Positions 50,014 through 61,005 of a DNA stretch of 64,000 nucleotides are shown piece after piece. A program made the position numbers and the translations under genes. The notes beneath the pieces are model-generated. The model ran no database searches. It was not told the DNA's origin and saw only the letters and a program-made list of their open reading frames with translations. The stretch lies in the NCBI RefSeq assembly GCF_030238365.1, contig NZ_JASSOT010000063.1:186001-250000 (forward strand), written 5' to 3'. How positions within the stretch are numbered: the first letter of the stretch is position 1; each line of letters starts with the position of its first letter. This DNA is from Lelliottia wanjuensis (GTDB taxonomy: Bacteria; Pseudomonadota; Gammaproteobacteria; Enterobacterales; Enterobacteriaceae).

Positions 50014-52088
50014 TTGCCTCCAATGGTCGCCGTCATACGAATATGGCGGTTATCCGACAGTTCCAGATTCGACAGCACCACCAGCTGCGTCAGGCTGCGG
50101 CGCAGGAAGCGCGACAGCAGCGGACGCAATGCGTGGTTCACCAGCAGCACCGGCGGTGCGCCGAGCATCTCCTGACGGGCGAGCGCTTCTTGCGTCTGGG
50201 CCAGCAGACGGTCCGCCAGACCCGGCTCCAGCCCGCCGCCGCCCTGCAACGCCTGCAGCAGCAGACGCTCAAGCGGCGTATCGAGACCAATCACCTGCAC
50301 TTCGCCGGTACCCGGGAACCACTGCTGGGTGATCGCCCGGCCTAACGCCACGCGCACCACGGCGGTCAGTTCGTGCGGATCGCTTTGCAGCGGCGCATGT
50401 TCCGCCAGGGTTTCCAGAATGGTGCGCATATCGCGGATCGGCACTTTTTCGTCGAGCAGATTTTGCAGGACTTTGTGCAGCGTGGTCAGCGTCACCACGC
50501 CCGGCACCAGATCTTCCGTCAGCTTCGGCATCTCCTGAGTGACGCGGTCGAGAAGCTGCTGCGCTTCCTGGCGGCCAAACAGCTCCGCCGAGAACTGGCC
50601 GATCAGGTGATTCAGGTGCGTCGCGACCACGGTACTGGCTTCCACCACCGTATAGCCCTGGATCTGCGCCTGCTCTTTCAGGGCGCTTTCAATCCAGATC
50701 GCCGCCAGGCCAAAGGCCGGGTCAATCGTCTGTTCGCCTGGCAGCGTGCCCGCCGCGGTGCCAGGGTTGATCGCCAGCCAGCGGCCAGGATAGGCGTCGC
50801 CGCTGCCGATCTCCACGCCTTTCATTAATATGCGATAGCGCGCAGGCGGCAGATCCATGTTGTCGCGGATGTGCACCACCGGCGGCAGGAAGCCCATGTC
50901 CTGAGCGAATTTTTTACGGATACTGCGGATACGACCCAGCAGCTCGCCGTCCTGCTGGAAATCGACCATCGGGATCAGGCGGTAACCCACTTCCATCCCG
51001 AGGGAATCTTCCAGTTGAACGTCATTCCAGGTCGCTTCCACCGCCTGATTGTTTTCCGGCATTTTGACCGGCATCGGTTCTGCCGCCGGTTTGATGTCGC
51101 GCCCGCGCAGCCACCAGGCCAGACCCAGTAAGGCTGCGGTAAACAGCAGGAAGACGAAGTTAGGCATGCCCGGCACCATCCCCAGCAGGCCAAGCACTGC
51201 TGCGGAGAGCATCAGCACGTTCGGGTTGGTGAACAGCTGGCTGACCATCTGCTGACCGACGTCTTCGTCGGTGCTGACGCGGGTCACGATAACACCCGCC
51301 GCGGTCGAGATAACCAGCGCCGGGATCTGGGCGACCAGGCCGTCACCGATGGTCAGCAGCGTATAGCTTTCCGCCGCGTGGCCCATGTCCATGCCGTGCT
51401 GGAGAACACCCACCAGCAGGCCGCCGACGATGTTGATCACCATGATCAGGATCCCGGCGATAGCATCACCGCGAACGAACTTACTCGCACCGTCCATCGA
51501 ACCGTAGAAGTCCGCTTCCTGGGTCACGTCGGAGCGGCGTTTTTTCGCTTCGTCTTCGCCAATCAGACCGGCGTTCAGATCGGCGTCAATCGCCATCTGT
51601 TTGCCCGGCATCCCGTCGAGCACGAAACGCGCGCCCACTTCGGCGATACGGCCCGCACCTTTGGTGATAACCATAAAGTTGATGATCACGAGGATGACGA
51701 ACACCACGATACCGATGGCAAAGTTGCCGCCGACGAGGAAGTGGCCGAAGGCCTCAACCACTTTACCCGCCGCCGCGCCGCCCGTATGCCCTTCCATCAG
51801 GATGATACGAGTCGACGCCACGTTCAGCGCCAGGCGCAGCAAGGTGGTGAACAGCAGGATGGTCGGGAACGCCGCAAACTCCAGCGTGCGCTGGGTGAAC
51901 ATCGCCACCAGCAGCACCATAATCGAGAGCGCAATGTTGAAGGTAAAAAGCAGATCGAGGATAAATGCTGGCAACGGCAGCACCATCATCGACAAAATTA
52001 GCAGGATGAGAATCGGCCCGGCAAGAATCTGCCATTGCGTCGATTTAATGTTGCTCGGCAGGCGCAACATTGCCACCAGATTAGCCAT
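50010..52088 (-). CDS. flhA: Flagellar export apparatus protein FlhA
   Basis: 692 residues, as E. coli. About eight membrane spans in the first 330 residues, then a large cytoplasmic domain that docks chaperone-substrate complexes. The conserved FHIPEP-family segment (GAGRIAEVGARFVLDGMPGKQMAIDADLNAG) is present. It overlaps flhB by 8 bp. Confidence 0.98.
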   Translation of the reverse strand: MANLVAMLRLPSNIKSTQWQILAGPILILLILSMMVLPLPAFILDLLFTFNIALSIMVLLVAMFTQRTLEFAAFPTILLFTTLLRLALNVASTRIILMEGHTGGAAAGKVVEAFGHFLVGGNFAIGIVVFVILVIINFMVITKGAGRIAEVGARFVLDGMPGKQMAIDADLNAGLIGEDEAKKRRSDVTQEADFYGSMDGASKFVRGDAIAGILIMVINIVGGLLVGVLQHGMDMGHAAESYTLLTIGDGLVAQIPALVISTAAGVIVTRVSTDEDVGQQMVSQLFTNPNVLMLSAAVLGLLGMVPGMPNFVFLLFTAALLGLAWWLRGRDIKPAAEPMPVKMPENNQAVEATWNDVQLEDSLGMEVGYRLIPMVDFQQDGELLGRIRSIRKKFAQDMGFLPPVVHIRDNMDLPPARYRILMKGVEIGSGDAYPGRWLAINPGTAAGTLPGEQTIDPAFGLAAIWIESALKEQAQIQGYTVVEASTVVATHLNHLIGQFSAELFGRQEAQQLLDRVTQEMPKLTEDLVPGVVTLTTLHKVLQNLLDEKVPIRDMRTILETLAEHAPLQSDPHELTAVVRVALGRAITQQWFPGTGEVQVIGLDTPLERLLLQALQGGGGLEPGLADRLLAQTQEALARQEMLGAPPVLLVNHALRPLLSRFLRRSLTQLVVLSNLELSDNRHIRMTATIGGK

Positions 52089-53229
52089 CAGTGTCCTTCT
52101 TGTTCATAAAATCCAGTGCTTCAGGCACCGGAAGATTTTTAGGTTTACCAGGTCGTTGACCGCCTGCCAAACGCCAGCGTTTCAGCTGCCATACCCATGC
52201 CAGCACTTCCGCCACGGCGGCGTAAAGCTGACCTGGAATTTGCTGTCCAATTTCTGCATGACGATACAGGGCACGCGCCAGCGGCGGCGCCTCGAGTACC
52301 GGCACGCGGTGTTCCGCGCCAATTTCACGGATGCGCAGCGCGATAAGTCCCGCCCCTTTCGCCACCACTTTTGGCGCAGACATTTTGTTTTCGTCGTATT
52401 TCAGCGCCACGGAGTAGTGCGTCGGGTTGGTCACGATCACGTCCGCTTTCGGCACATCTTCCATCATGCGACGACGCGCCGCCTGGCGCTGCATCTGGCG
52501 AATACGCCCTTTGACGTGCGGGTCGCCTTCGTTCTGTTTGTATTCGTCGCGCAGGTCCTGGCGGGACATACGCAGCTTTTTGATGTGGCTATAGATCTGG
52601 AAGAACACGTCGAATCCCACCATCGGGATAATGCTGAGCACCACCAGCACCGCACACATTCCCACCAGGTCCATGGCGTTGATCATGGCCGTCAGCGGCG
52701 ATTCACTGATCAACCGCATCATATCTGGCCAGTGGAACCAGAGATAAAATCCGGCGGTGCTGCCCATCAGCGTCGATTTGAGGATCGCTTTCAGCAGTTC
52801 CGCGCCCGTTTGCGCCGAGAACATCTTCTTAATGCCCGGGAGCGGATTGAGTTTAGAGAATTTGGGCTGCAGCGATTTGCCGCTGAATATCAATCCGCCC
52901 AGCATCACGGGCGAGACCAGGGCGACAATCACCACGCCGGAGATCAGCGGCAATAGCGCGATCATGGCGTCTTTGAGCAGCAGAATGATTTGGCTGAGGA
53001 TCAGATTCTGGTCGTTGACCATACTGTGATCGAAACGCAGGCCAGCCGAGAGCATGCCCGCCAGCCTGCGGGCAAACGACTCCCCTCCCATCCAGATAAT
53101 GCAAACCCCTACGATTAAAATCAGCAGGGATGTCAGTTCTCGGGATCGGGGGACTTGCCCGTCCTCACGCGCCTTTTCTAGTCGGTGGGGTGAGGGGGCT
53201 TCTGTTTTGTCGTCGCTGTCTTCTGACAC
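52081..53229 (-). CDS. flhB: Flagellar export switch protein FlhB
   Basis: 382 residues, as E. coli. Four membrane spans, then a cytoplasmic domain with the self-cleaving NPTH motif (Asn268-Pro269), which switches export from rod/hook to filament proteins. First gene of flhBAE. Its upstream neighbour is now a fimbrial operon instead of cheZ. Confidence 0.98.
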   Translation of the reverse strand: MSEDSDDKTEAPSPHRLEKAREDGQVPRSRELTSLLILIVGVCIIWMGGESFARRLAGMLSAGLRFDHSMVNDQNLILSQIILLLKDAMIALLPLISGVVIVALVSPVMLGGLIFSGKSLQPKFSKLNPLPGIKKMFSAQTGAELLKAILKSTLMGSTAGFYLWFHWPDMMRLISESPLTAMINAMDLVGMCAVLVVLSIIPMVGFDVFFQIYSHIKKLRMSRQDLRDEYKQNEGDPHVKGRIRQMQRQAARRRMMEDVPKADVIVTNPTHYSVALKYDENKMSAPKVVAKGAGLIALRIREIGAEHRVPVLEAPPLARALYRHAEIGQQIPGQLYAAVAEVLAWVWQLKRWRLAGGQRPGKPKNLPVPEALDFMNKKDTDG

Positions 53230-53362
53230 GGTCCGTACTCTCTGCCCATTTCGTCACGCGTATCATGTCAGAGCCGGGTGGATTCAATGGACAGAAAAGC
53301 CTGTAAAACTGGTCGTTTTTATCCTCTTTAAAGTGAAATAACTCGATTCAGATAAACTTTTC

Positions 53363-53745
53363 GATCTAATTTTAGACCCCAGAGGATCAAATTTGAATTT
53401 GCCGAAACAGGAAAAAGCATCCTGATTTTTTATTTTAAAACACTACAAACACCCTTTCTCGCCAATATCAACAAATCAAATGCAACATAAAAAATACAAT
53501 TTACATTTTAATAATAATATTTAACAGCACATTTAACATCACTAAGATAATGATTATAGAATTGACTCATAATTGTTGATTTCACTATTTCCGTGAAATC
53601 CATTATCATGCAAACAATATCAATTAAGCCACACTTCCGCCTGAGGTAAATATCTTTGTATACTGTCCGTGGAATAATTTTATTTATTGGGATTATTCTC
53701 TAAAACAGTGTCTATATGGATTATATTGCTAAGGAACGTCATACC
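53363..53745 (+). promoter_or_regulatory. AT-rich control region of the fimbrial operon
   Basis: The 516 bp between flhB and the pilin gene are strongly A/T-rich and hold no gene. Visible elements: GATC sites at 53363 and 53385; a perfect inverted repeat GATTTCAC-N7-GTGAAATC (53578-53600); a TATACT -10 candidate (53659-53664); and a leader stem GAATAAT...ATTATTC (53672-53698). Such AT-rich leaders often bind H-NS. No invertible switch was seen. Confidence 0.55.
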
Positions 53746-54321
53746 ATGAACATCAGGAACAATATCATTTCGGGATCCTTGCTGGCATTAGCCTCAATGA
53801 GTGGATTCGCCGCTGAAATGAATGCAGGTACGATTCACTTTACAGGTGAGATAATCGAACCGAGCTGTGTTATCGAAGGCGATGATGGTACAGACAGTAC
53901 CGTTCCTTTGGGAACCTATCCGACGTCGTTATTTACTGACGTTGGCGTGGAATCTACACTGGTGCCTTTCTCCATTTCACTGAAAGATTGCCCATTAAAA
54001 AGCGACGGTCTGCCCTCAGTTCAATTAACGTTCACTGGCACCACTACATTGACGGGGGTAAATAATCTGCTTGATGTAAGCAAAAAAACCACCGCAGGAA
54101 CGACGGCGGCTTTAGGCGTGGGTGTTGCGGTCAGCCTTGACGGAAAAGATACGAATCTTATCACTATGGACGGTGCTGAAGGTCAGGTTAAAGTGCCACT
54201 CACAAATAAGGTGGATGACATTCTTACCACCAATTTCAACGCTCGGTATAGGTCATTCACTAAAACAGTCGAAGCAGGCCCTGCAGATGCTGATATGACC
54301 GTAAATATTATTTACCGTTAA
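53746..54321 (+). CDS. Fimbrial major subunit (chaperone-usher pilin)
   Basis: The ATG at 53746, with AAGGAACG upstream, gives 191 residues (an in-frame ATG 30 bases earlier is less likely). Signal peptide MNIRNNIISGSLLALASMSGFA, then the pilin pattern: GTIHFTGEIIEPSCVIEGD with the first Cys, the second Cys in ISLKDCPL, and the terminal beta-strand MTVNIIYR ending in an aromatic residue that binds the chaperone. First gene of the operon and the likely shaft protein. Confidence 0.93.
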   Translation: MNIRNNIISGSLLALASMSGFAAEMNAGTIHFTGEIIEPSCVIEGDDGTDSTVPLGTYPTSLFTDVGVESTLVPFSISLKDCPLKSDGLPSVQLTFTGTTTLTGVNNLLDVSKKTTAGTTAALGVGVAVSLDGKDTNLITMDGAEGQVKVPLTNKVDDILTTNFNARYRSFTKTVEAGPADADMTVNIIYR

Positions 54322-54389
54322 TATTTATACTTTATCCATTCTTGATATCAATTATTTCCCAGAAAATATTGATGTAAATGGGTGTATGT

Positions 54390-54428
54390 AAGGAAATCCC
54401 AACCTTATAGTGAGCTTGGGATTTCCTT
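54390..54428 (+). terminator. Partial terminator between pilin and chaperone genes
   Basis: AAGGAAATCCCAA and TTGGGATTTCCTT form a perfect 13-bp stem followed by TATTTTAAAA. Between pilin and chaperone, it would reduce read-through and keep pilin in excess, or protect the pilin mRNA 3' end. Confidence 0.75.
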
Positions 54429-54456
54429 TATTTTAAAAACCGGAACAGGTATTGCC

Positions 54457-55149
54457 ATGCGTATTTCCCCGCTAGCTGTATTGTTAACCCCCGTTATTTT
54501 CATCTCACTAAGCCATGCAGCAGGCATTCAGGTTGGGCGCACGCGAATCATCTATGATGCCGGCAAGAAAGAGATCTCACTACCGCTTATCAATAAAGAA
54601 AATGCCCTACCCTGGTTGATACAATCCTGGACCGATACGGGCGATGGAAAAACCCGTGGTCCCTTTATTGTCACCCCTCCACTATTTCGCCTTGAGCCAC
54701 AGAAAGAACAAAGCCTGAGAATAGCGTGGAATGGCACGGCATTGCCCGAAAACAAAGAATCGTTGTTTTACATGAACGTTCGTACCATTCCCGCCACCGC
54801 GGCGGAAGACGACGATAAGAACGTTTTACGACTGATCTACAAAACCCGAATCAAGCTCTTCTGGCGCCCTAAGGGGCTGAAAGGCTCACCGGAGGAGACG
54901 TGCCAAAATCTGCGTTTTTCCCGCAGCGGCAAGCAATTGACGATCACCAATGACGGTGCCTTCCACAGCACCTTCGACAGTCTGCTGCTGGGCAGCACAA
55001 AAATCGTTAAAGCTGACATGGTCAATCCTCAGTCCAGCGTTCAGATCCCGTTACCGGACACGGCTTCCGGTTCGCAGGTGAGCTGGCGCTGCATCACGGA
55101 TTACGGCAATGCCTCCGACAAATACGTTTCCACGCTGGTTCAGGAATAG
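54457..55149 (+). CDS. Periplasmic fimbrial chaperone
   Basis: The ATG at 54457, with GGAACAGG upstream, gives 230 residues. Signal peptide to about 22 (ISLSHA), then GIQVGRTRIIYDAGKKEISLPLIN, the G1 strand with the conserved basic residue. FRLEPQKEQSLRI, FYMNVRTIPA and RLIYKTRIKLFWRP are the PapD-family signatures. It donates a strand to pilins before they reach the usher. Confidence 0.94.
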   Translation: MRISPLAVLLTPVIFISLSHAAGIQVGRTRIIYDAGKKEISLPLINKENALPWLIQSWTDTGDGKTRGPFIVTPPLFRLEPQKEQSLRIAWNGTALPENKESLFYMNVRTIPATAAEDDDKNVLRLIYKTRIKLFWRPKGLKGSPEETCQNLRFSRSGKQLTITNDGAFHSTFDSLLLGSTKIVKADMVNPQSSVQIPLPDTASGSQVSWRCITDYGNASDKYVSTLVQE

Positions 55150-55155
55150 AACAAA

Positions 55156-57711
55156 ATGGCAAAAGGACTGCATGATGTGTCCCGCCAGCGTTTCTGGCGT
55201 CTTAACCCGCTGGTACGTTGTCTGAGTGGTGTTTTACTCGTGACGTCAGTCGGCGCTGAGGCCCGGGAGTACCATTTCGCCGCCTCGTCACTGGAAGGCG
55301 ATATGCTCTCGCAGCAGGACATCGACCTGTCGCTGTTTTCACACGCCAATACCCAGCTGCCGGGCGTCTATCCCTCCCGAATCATGTTCAACGATCGGCG
55401 GGCAGGCGATGCCAGTATCACCTATCTGGGGACCAAAAACGGCGAACTGGCACCACAGCTGACGCCGGATATGCTGCGCAACTGGGGTGTGGATATCGAT
55501 AAATATCCAAAGCTTGCCGCGCTGGATGCGGTGGTTCCGCTCCCTCACCCGTTAGGGGATTACATCCCGCAGGCTTCGGCCACGCTCGACTTCTCGACCA
55601 TGACGCTGCATCTCAGCATCCCGCAGGCCGCCGTAGCCGGGAATGGCAGAGACTATATCGCCCCTTCACGCTGGGATGACGGTGTCCCTGTCGCGTTCGC
55701 TGATTATTCGTTTTCCGGCTCACAGAACCAGGACAGTGGCCAAAATACAACAACGAATCAGTATCTTAATATGCGAAGCGGCGCCAATCTCGGCGGCTGG
55801 CGCGTGCGCAACTACTCCACGTGGAGTAAAACGGACGACGCCAACAGCTGGGACACGGTCAATACCTACGTACAACATGATATCGATGCGATAAAAGCGC
55901 AGTTCACGGGCGGCGAGAGCAGCACTCAGGGTGAAGTGTTCGACAGCCTGCAGTATCGCGGCATCAACGTGGCCTCCGATGAAGAGATGCTACCTTACAG
56001 CCAGCGCGGTTTCGCGCCGGTGATTCGTGGTATCGCCAGCTCGAATGCCGAAGTGTCGGTGCGCCAGAATGGGTATCTGATCTATCAGCAGAACGTCGCG
56101 CCGGGCGCGTTCGAGATTAACGATCTCTACTCCACCACCAACAGCGGCGACCTGGAAGTGACCGTCAAAGAGGCCGACGGGACCGAGCACCACTTCACCC
56201 AGCCCTACTCCAGCATCGCGGTGATGCAGCGGCCTGGACACATGAAATATGAGATCACGGCGGCCCGCTATCGCGCGGACAGCGGCAGCGATCAAAACGA
56301 ACCGCTCTTTGCTCAGGGAAGTCTAATCTATGGTCTGAACAACAGCATGACGCTGTTTGGCGGTCTGACCGCGTCGGATGACTATCAGGCGGTGAACAGC
56401 GGCGCGGGTATCGCCCTGGGATCGCTCGGTACCCTGTCAGCGGATGTGACCGCCGCGAAAACGCAGCTCGACAATGGTACCCAGAGCACCGGGCAGTCTT
56501 ATCGCCTGCTCTACTCTGGTAAAATTGATACCACTGACACTAACTTTACCCTTGCCAGCTATCGCTACTCCACCAGCGGCTACTACAGCTTTGCCGATGC
56601 CAATCAGAAATACGATGAGCACGAAGAGGATCTGCTGTTCAATTACAACAAGCGTAACCGCATCCAGGCCAGCGTCAGCCAGAACATCTCCGGCGTCAGT
56701 TTTTATCTCAATGGCTATCAGCAGGACTATTGGCATACCTCGCAAAAAGAACGAAGTGTCTCTGCGGGCCTGAACACTGTCGTTGAAGGCATCAGCCTTC
56801 ATGTGGCGTACACCTACAGCAAAACAGACGAGGATCAGAGTGACCAGATGGTCTCTTTCGGCTTTAGTATGCCGCTAAGCCGCTTCCTGCCGCGCGCCTG
56901 GAGCAGCTATAACCTGAGCAACAGCAAACACGGCTATACCCGCCAAAGCCTGGGGCTCAACGGAACACTGCTGGATGACGAGCGCCTGAGCTACTCGCTG
57001 CAGCAAAGCCATTCGAATCACGATGGCGACGACACCAGCAGTCTGTACGGCAGCTATCGCTCGCAGTACGCCAATATGAATGCCGGGTATTACTACTCCT
57101 CCGATAATTCCCGGCAGTTGAGCTACGGTTTGAGCGGTGCCGTTGTCGCGCACCCGCATGGGGTCACCCTCGCCCAACCGCTGGGCAGCCAGTTCGCTAT
57201 CGTCAACGCGAACCACGCGTCAGGCGTGCGTTTCCAGAACCAGCGCGGCATTCAGACCGACTGGCAGGGCAATGCGGTGATTCCGTCCCTGAGTCCGTAT
57301 CAGGAAAACAGCATCCGTGTTGATACCACCAGTCTGCCGGAAGATGTCGATACGACCGAAACGGCGGTCACGGTTATCCCTTCCCGCAATGCCGCGGTCG
57401 TCGCGAATTTCGATGCCCATGTCGGCTATCGCGTCCTGATCACGCTCATGCGCCCGGATGGCAAAACGGTACCTTTCGGCGCCATCGTTACCGCTCTCTC
57501 GCCGGTCATCAGCGGTATCGTTGATGATAAGGGCACTGTTTATCTGGCAGGGGTTTCTGACACCGTTCAGTTAAGCGTGAAATGGGGAAGTGCAGCGGAT
57601 CAGCAATGCACCGCCCATGTCTCTCTCGGTGCGGCAGTACAGGCTTCAAATCCGGCGGGAATTCGCTCCGTCAATGCCCTTTGTCAGCAGGAACCACAAC
57701 ATGTTAATTAA
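55156..57711 (+). CDS. Outer-membrane fimbrial usher
   Basis: 851 residues, FimD/PapC family. Signal peptide ending near VGAEA, N-terminal chaperone-binding domain (YHFAASSLEGDMLSQQDIDLSLF), a 24-strand pore with plug (PVIRGIASSNAEVSVRQNGYLIYQQNVAPGAFEINDLY) and C-terminal domains (DGKTVPFGAIVTA). It assembles pilins across the outer membrane. Seven bases after the chaperone gene, overlapping the next gene by 11 bp. Confidence 0.96.
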   Translation: MAKGLHDVSRQRFWRLNPLVRCLSGVLLVTSVGAEAREYHFAASSLEGDMLSQQDIDLSLFSHANTQLPGVYPSRIMFNDRRAGDASITYLGTKNGELAPQLTPDMLRNWGVDIDKYPKLAALDAVVPLPHPLGDYIPQASATLDFSTMTLHLSIPQAAVAGNGRDYIAPSRWDDGVPVAFADYSFSGSQNQDSGQNTTTNQYLNMRSGANLGGWRVRNYSTWSKTDDANSWDTVNTYVQHDIDAIKAQFTGGESSTQGEVFDSLQYRGINVASDEEMLPYSQRGFAPVIRGIASSNAEVSVRQNGYLIYQQNVAPGAFEINDLYSTTNSGDLEVTVKEADGTEHHFTQPYSSIAVMQRPGHMKYEITAARYRADSGSDQNEPLFAQGSLIYGLNNSMTLFGGLTASDDYQAVNSGAGIALGSLGTLSADVTAAKTQLDNGTQSTGQSYRLLYSGKIDTTDTNFTLASYRYSTSGYYSFADANQKYDEHEEDLLFNYNKRNRIQASVSQNISGVSFYLNGYQQDYWHTSQKERSVSAGLNTVVEGISLHVAYTYSKTDEDQSDQMVSFGFSMPLSRFLPRAWSSYNLSNSKHGYTRQSLGLNGTLLDDERLSYSLQQSHSNHDGDDTSSLYGSYRSQYANMNAGYYYSSDNSRQLSYGLSGAVVAHPHGVTLAQPLGSQFAIVNANHASGVRFQNQRGIQTDWQGNAVIPSLSPYQENSIRVDTTSLPEDVDTTETAVTVIPSRNAAVVANFDAHVGYRVLITLMRPDGKTVPFGAIVTALSPVISGIVDDKGTVYLAGVSDTVQLSVKWGSAADQQCTAHVSLGAAVQASNPAGIRSVNALCQQEPQHVN

Positions 57712-58849
57712 TTCAATTTCACGTTTTTTTTCAGGAGTGTTGTTCCTGTGCCTCTGCATTCCAGTTTCGGCGCAAGCCGTGACGATTTTGCACAACTGTT
57801 TTGTCCCTGTGGATTACCACATCGCATACGACCGTGATCTCACGACGAATGAAAATCTGGCTGGTCACGACGTTGATGTTCCGGGACATCTGGTTGCAGA
57901 GAGTACGGTCATGGAGGCTAATTGTACTTGCCCTTCTTCAATGGATGAGACAATTGCGGTCAAGGAATTAACATTGGCAGGAAGCCCGCTTCCGCCTGGA
58001 AGCGACGACTATGGTTATCTCACCGATAAGTTTGATATTGACGTTGGGGGGTATGACGATGCGATCAATTCTCCTGACGGATCGGGGTTACACCCGTTAA
58101 GCATAAATCAATATCCAACCCCCATCGCTTCGATGTCAAAATTTGCGGACAATAGAATTGTCCCAGAAAACACAAACAGCGTATGCAGCGAAAGCACTCG
58201 TCCGGAGAAGTCTCCCCCTGCAAAACGCCAGTTCCGCTGGAACGTCATGAATGCCACGTTTCACATTAAAAAACCGATTCTCGGCAAAGAGATTATTCCC
58301 CCTACCCTGGTGGTTCAGAACTATGCCTGCCTCTATTACGATACTGGGAGCTGTGATGCTGCAAGCGCACAACTGGTATCCAACATCTGGCTCAGCGGAT
58401 CCCTTTCCGCTCCCCTCAGTTGCACAATCAACGAAGGCAGCACCATCGAGGTCGATTTTGGCAATATCGTCAGCAAGCAGTTCAAAGTCAAAGGGGTTAT
58501 GCCGCAGGGCTATACGCTGAAAAACGTGGACATCTCCTATCACTGTGACGATAACGCCGTGGGGAATGATAACCGCATAAAACTCACGCTGAGCGCCGAT
58601 CAGGGCGTCGAGGACAGTAGCAATCCGCTGATTGCAAAAATGCTCAACCGGGACGATGTTGGGGTCAGGGTCTTTACGCAAGACGATAAGAACGTACAAC
58701 TCGACGGCAGCTACGAGTTTCCGGTCACCATGGACGAGCAGGGAAATGGTTCAGTGAAGATCAAAGCGGCGCCCGTAAGCACAGCCAGTGCCACGCCGGA
58801 ACCGGGCAAATTTGAAGGGAATGTGACGGTAAAAATGGACTTGCGATAA
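57701..58849 (+). CDS. Fimbrial tip adhesin-type subunit (two-domain)
   Basis: The ATG at 57701 inside the usher 3' end gives 382 residues. Signal peptide (MLINSISRFFSGVLFLCLCIPVSAQA), an N-terminal ~225-residue domain with Cys pairs that I do not recognise, and a C-terminal pilin domain (PLSCTINEGSTIEVDFGNIVS ... GNVTVKMDLR). This lectin-plus-pilin layout is that of tip adhesins. Receptor unknown. Confidence 0.88.
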   Translation: MLINSISRFFSGVLFLCLCIPVSAQAVTILHNCFVPVDYHIAYDRDLTTNENLAGHDVDVPGHLVAESTVMEANCTCPSSMDETIAVKELTLAGSPLPPGSDDYGYLTDKFDIDVGGYDDAINSPDGSGLHPLSINQYPTPIASMSKFADNRIVPENTNSVCSESTRPEKSPPAKRQFRWNVMNATFHIKKPILGKEIIPPTLVVQNYACLYYDTGSCDAASAQLVSNIWLSGSLSAPLSCTINEGSTIEVDFGNIVSKQFKVKGVMPQGYTLKNVDISYHCDDNAVGNDNRIKLTLSADQGVEDSSNPLIAKMLNRDDVGVRVFTQDDKNVQLDGSYEFPVTMDEQGNGSVKIKAAPVSTASATPEPGKFEGNVTVKMDLR

Positions 58850-58855
58850 AGGCTC

Positions 58856-58879
58856 CTCAGGCTGCGCACGCAGCCTGAG
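58856..58879. terminator. Stem-loop between the fimbrial operon and cheZ
   Basis: CTCAGGCTGC-GCAC-GCAGCCTGAG is a perfect stem between the convergent operons. No T-run on either side, so efficiency is uncertain. Confidence 0.6.
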
Positions 58880-58894
58880 AAAACCTCGCCGGGA

Positions 58895-59539
58895 TTAGAA
58901 GCCGAGACTGTCCAGCAGATCGTCCACCTGATCCTGGCTGGCCACCACGCCCGCCTTGGTGGTGTCGAGCTGCGGGCCATTGAGCAGGCTTTCGTTCTCG
59001 CGTTTCGGACGCGCCGCAGGCTCTGGCATATTCTCCAGCAGCACCATCAGCAGCTGACGTTCGATCTCCTGGATCACATCCATCATGCGCTTGATCACCT
59101 GACCCGTCAGGTCCTGGAAATCCTGCGCCATCATGATGTCCAGCAGCTGCGCGTTGGTGAAGCTGGTGTGTCCCGGGACATCGCCCAGATACTGACGGGT
59201 ATCCGTCACCAGCTCACGGGCATCCGCGAGTTCGATTGGGTTTTCGAACCACTCGTCCCAGCGTTTGCTCAGGGCTTTCGCCCCCTTTTCCATCTCATCC
59301 TGGTGCGGTTGAGAGGCTTCAACGCTGTTCAGCGCGCGCTCTGCCGCCTGAGCGGTCATCTGCACAACATAGTCGAGACGGTCGCGCGCATCGGGGATGG
59401 CTTCTGCCGCTTCGGCAATCGCCTGATCTAAGCCCAGCTCGCGCAGGCTGTCGCGCAACATACGCGTCAGGCTGCCGATACGGACAATAATCTCATTGGC
59501 CGAATGTTCCTCGACCGGTTTCATAGCAGGTTTTATCAT
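58895..59539 (-). CDS. cheZ: Chemotaxis phosphatase CheZ
   Basis: Start taken at the ATG at 59539 ([13 protein letters not shown]) with GAGGTG upstream: 214 residues, as in E. coli; GTG codons just upstream are alternatives. CheZ dephosphorylates CheY-P. The long four-helix bundle has the active-site Gln in [15 protein letters not shown], and the C-terminal CheY-binding helix is [10 protein letters not shown]. Confidence 0.96.
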   Translation of the reverse strand: MIKPAMKPVEEHSANEIIVRIGSLTRMLRDSLRELGLDQAIAEAAEAIPDARDRLDYVVQMTAQAAERALNSVEASQPHQDEMEKGAKALSKRWDEWFENPIELADARELVTDTRQYLGDVPGHTSFTNAQLLDIMMAQDFQDLTGQVIKRMMDVIQEIERQLLMVLLENMPEPAARPKRENESLLNGPQLDTTKAGVVASQDQVDDLLDSLGF

Positions 59540-59549
59540 CACCAGCACC

Positions 59550-61001
<1,452 letters not shown>

Positions 61002-61005
<4 letters not shown>

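Noticed and set aside
53341..53700. Invertible fim-type promoter switch
   Set aside because: No pair of inverted repeats 200-350 bp apart and no FimB/FimE recombinase gene in the window.
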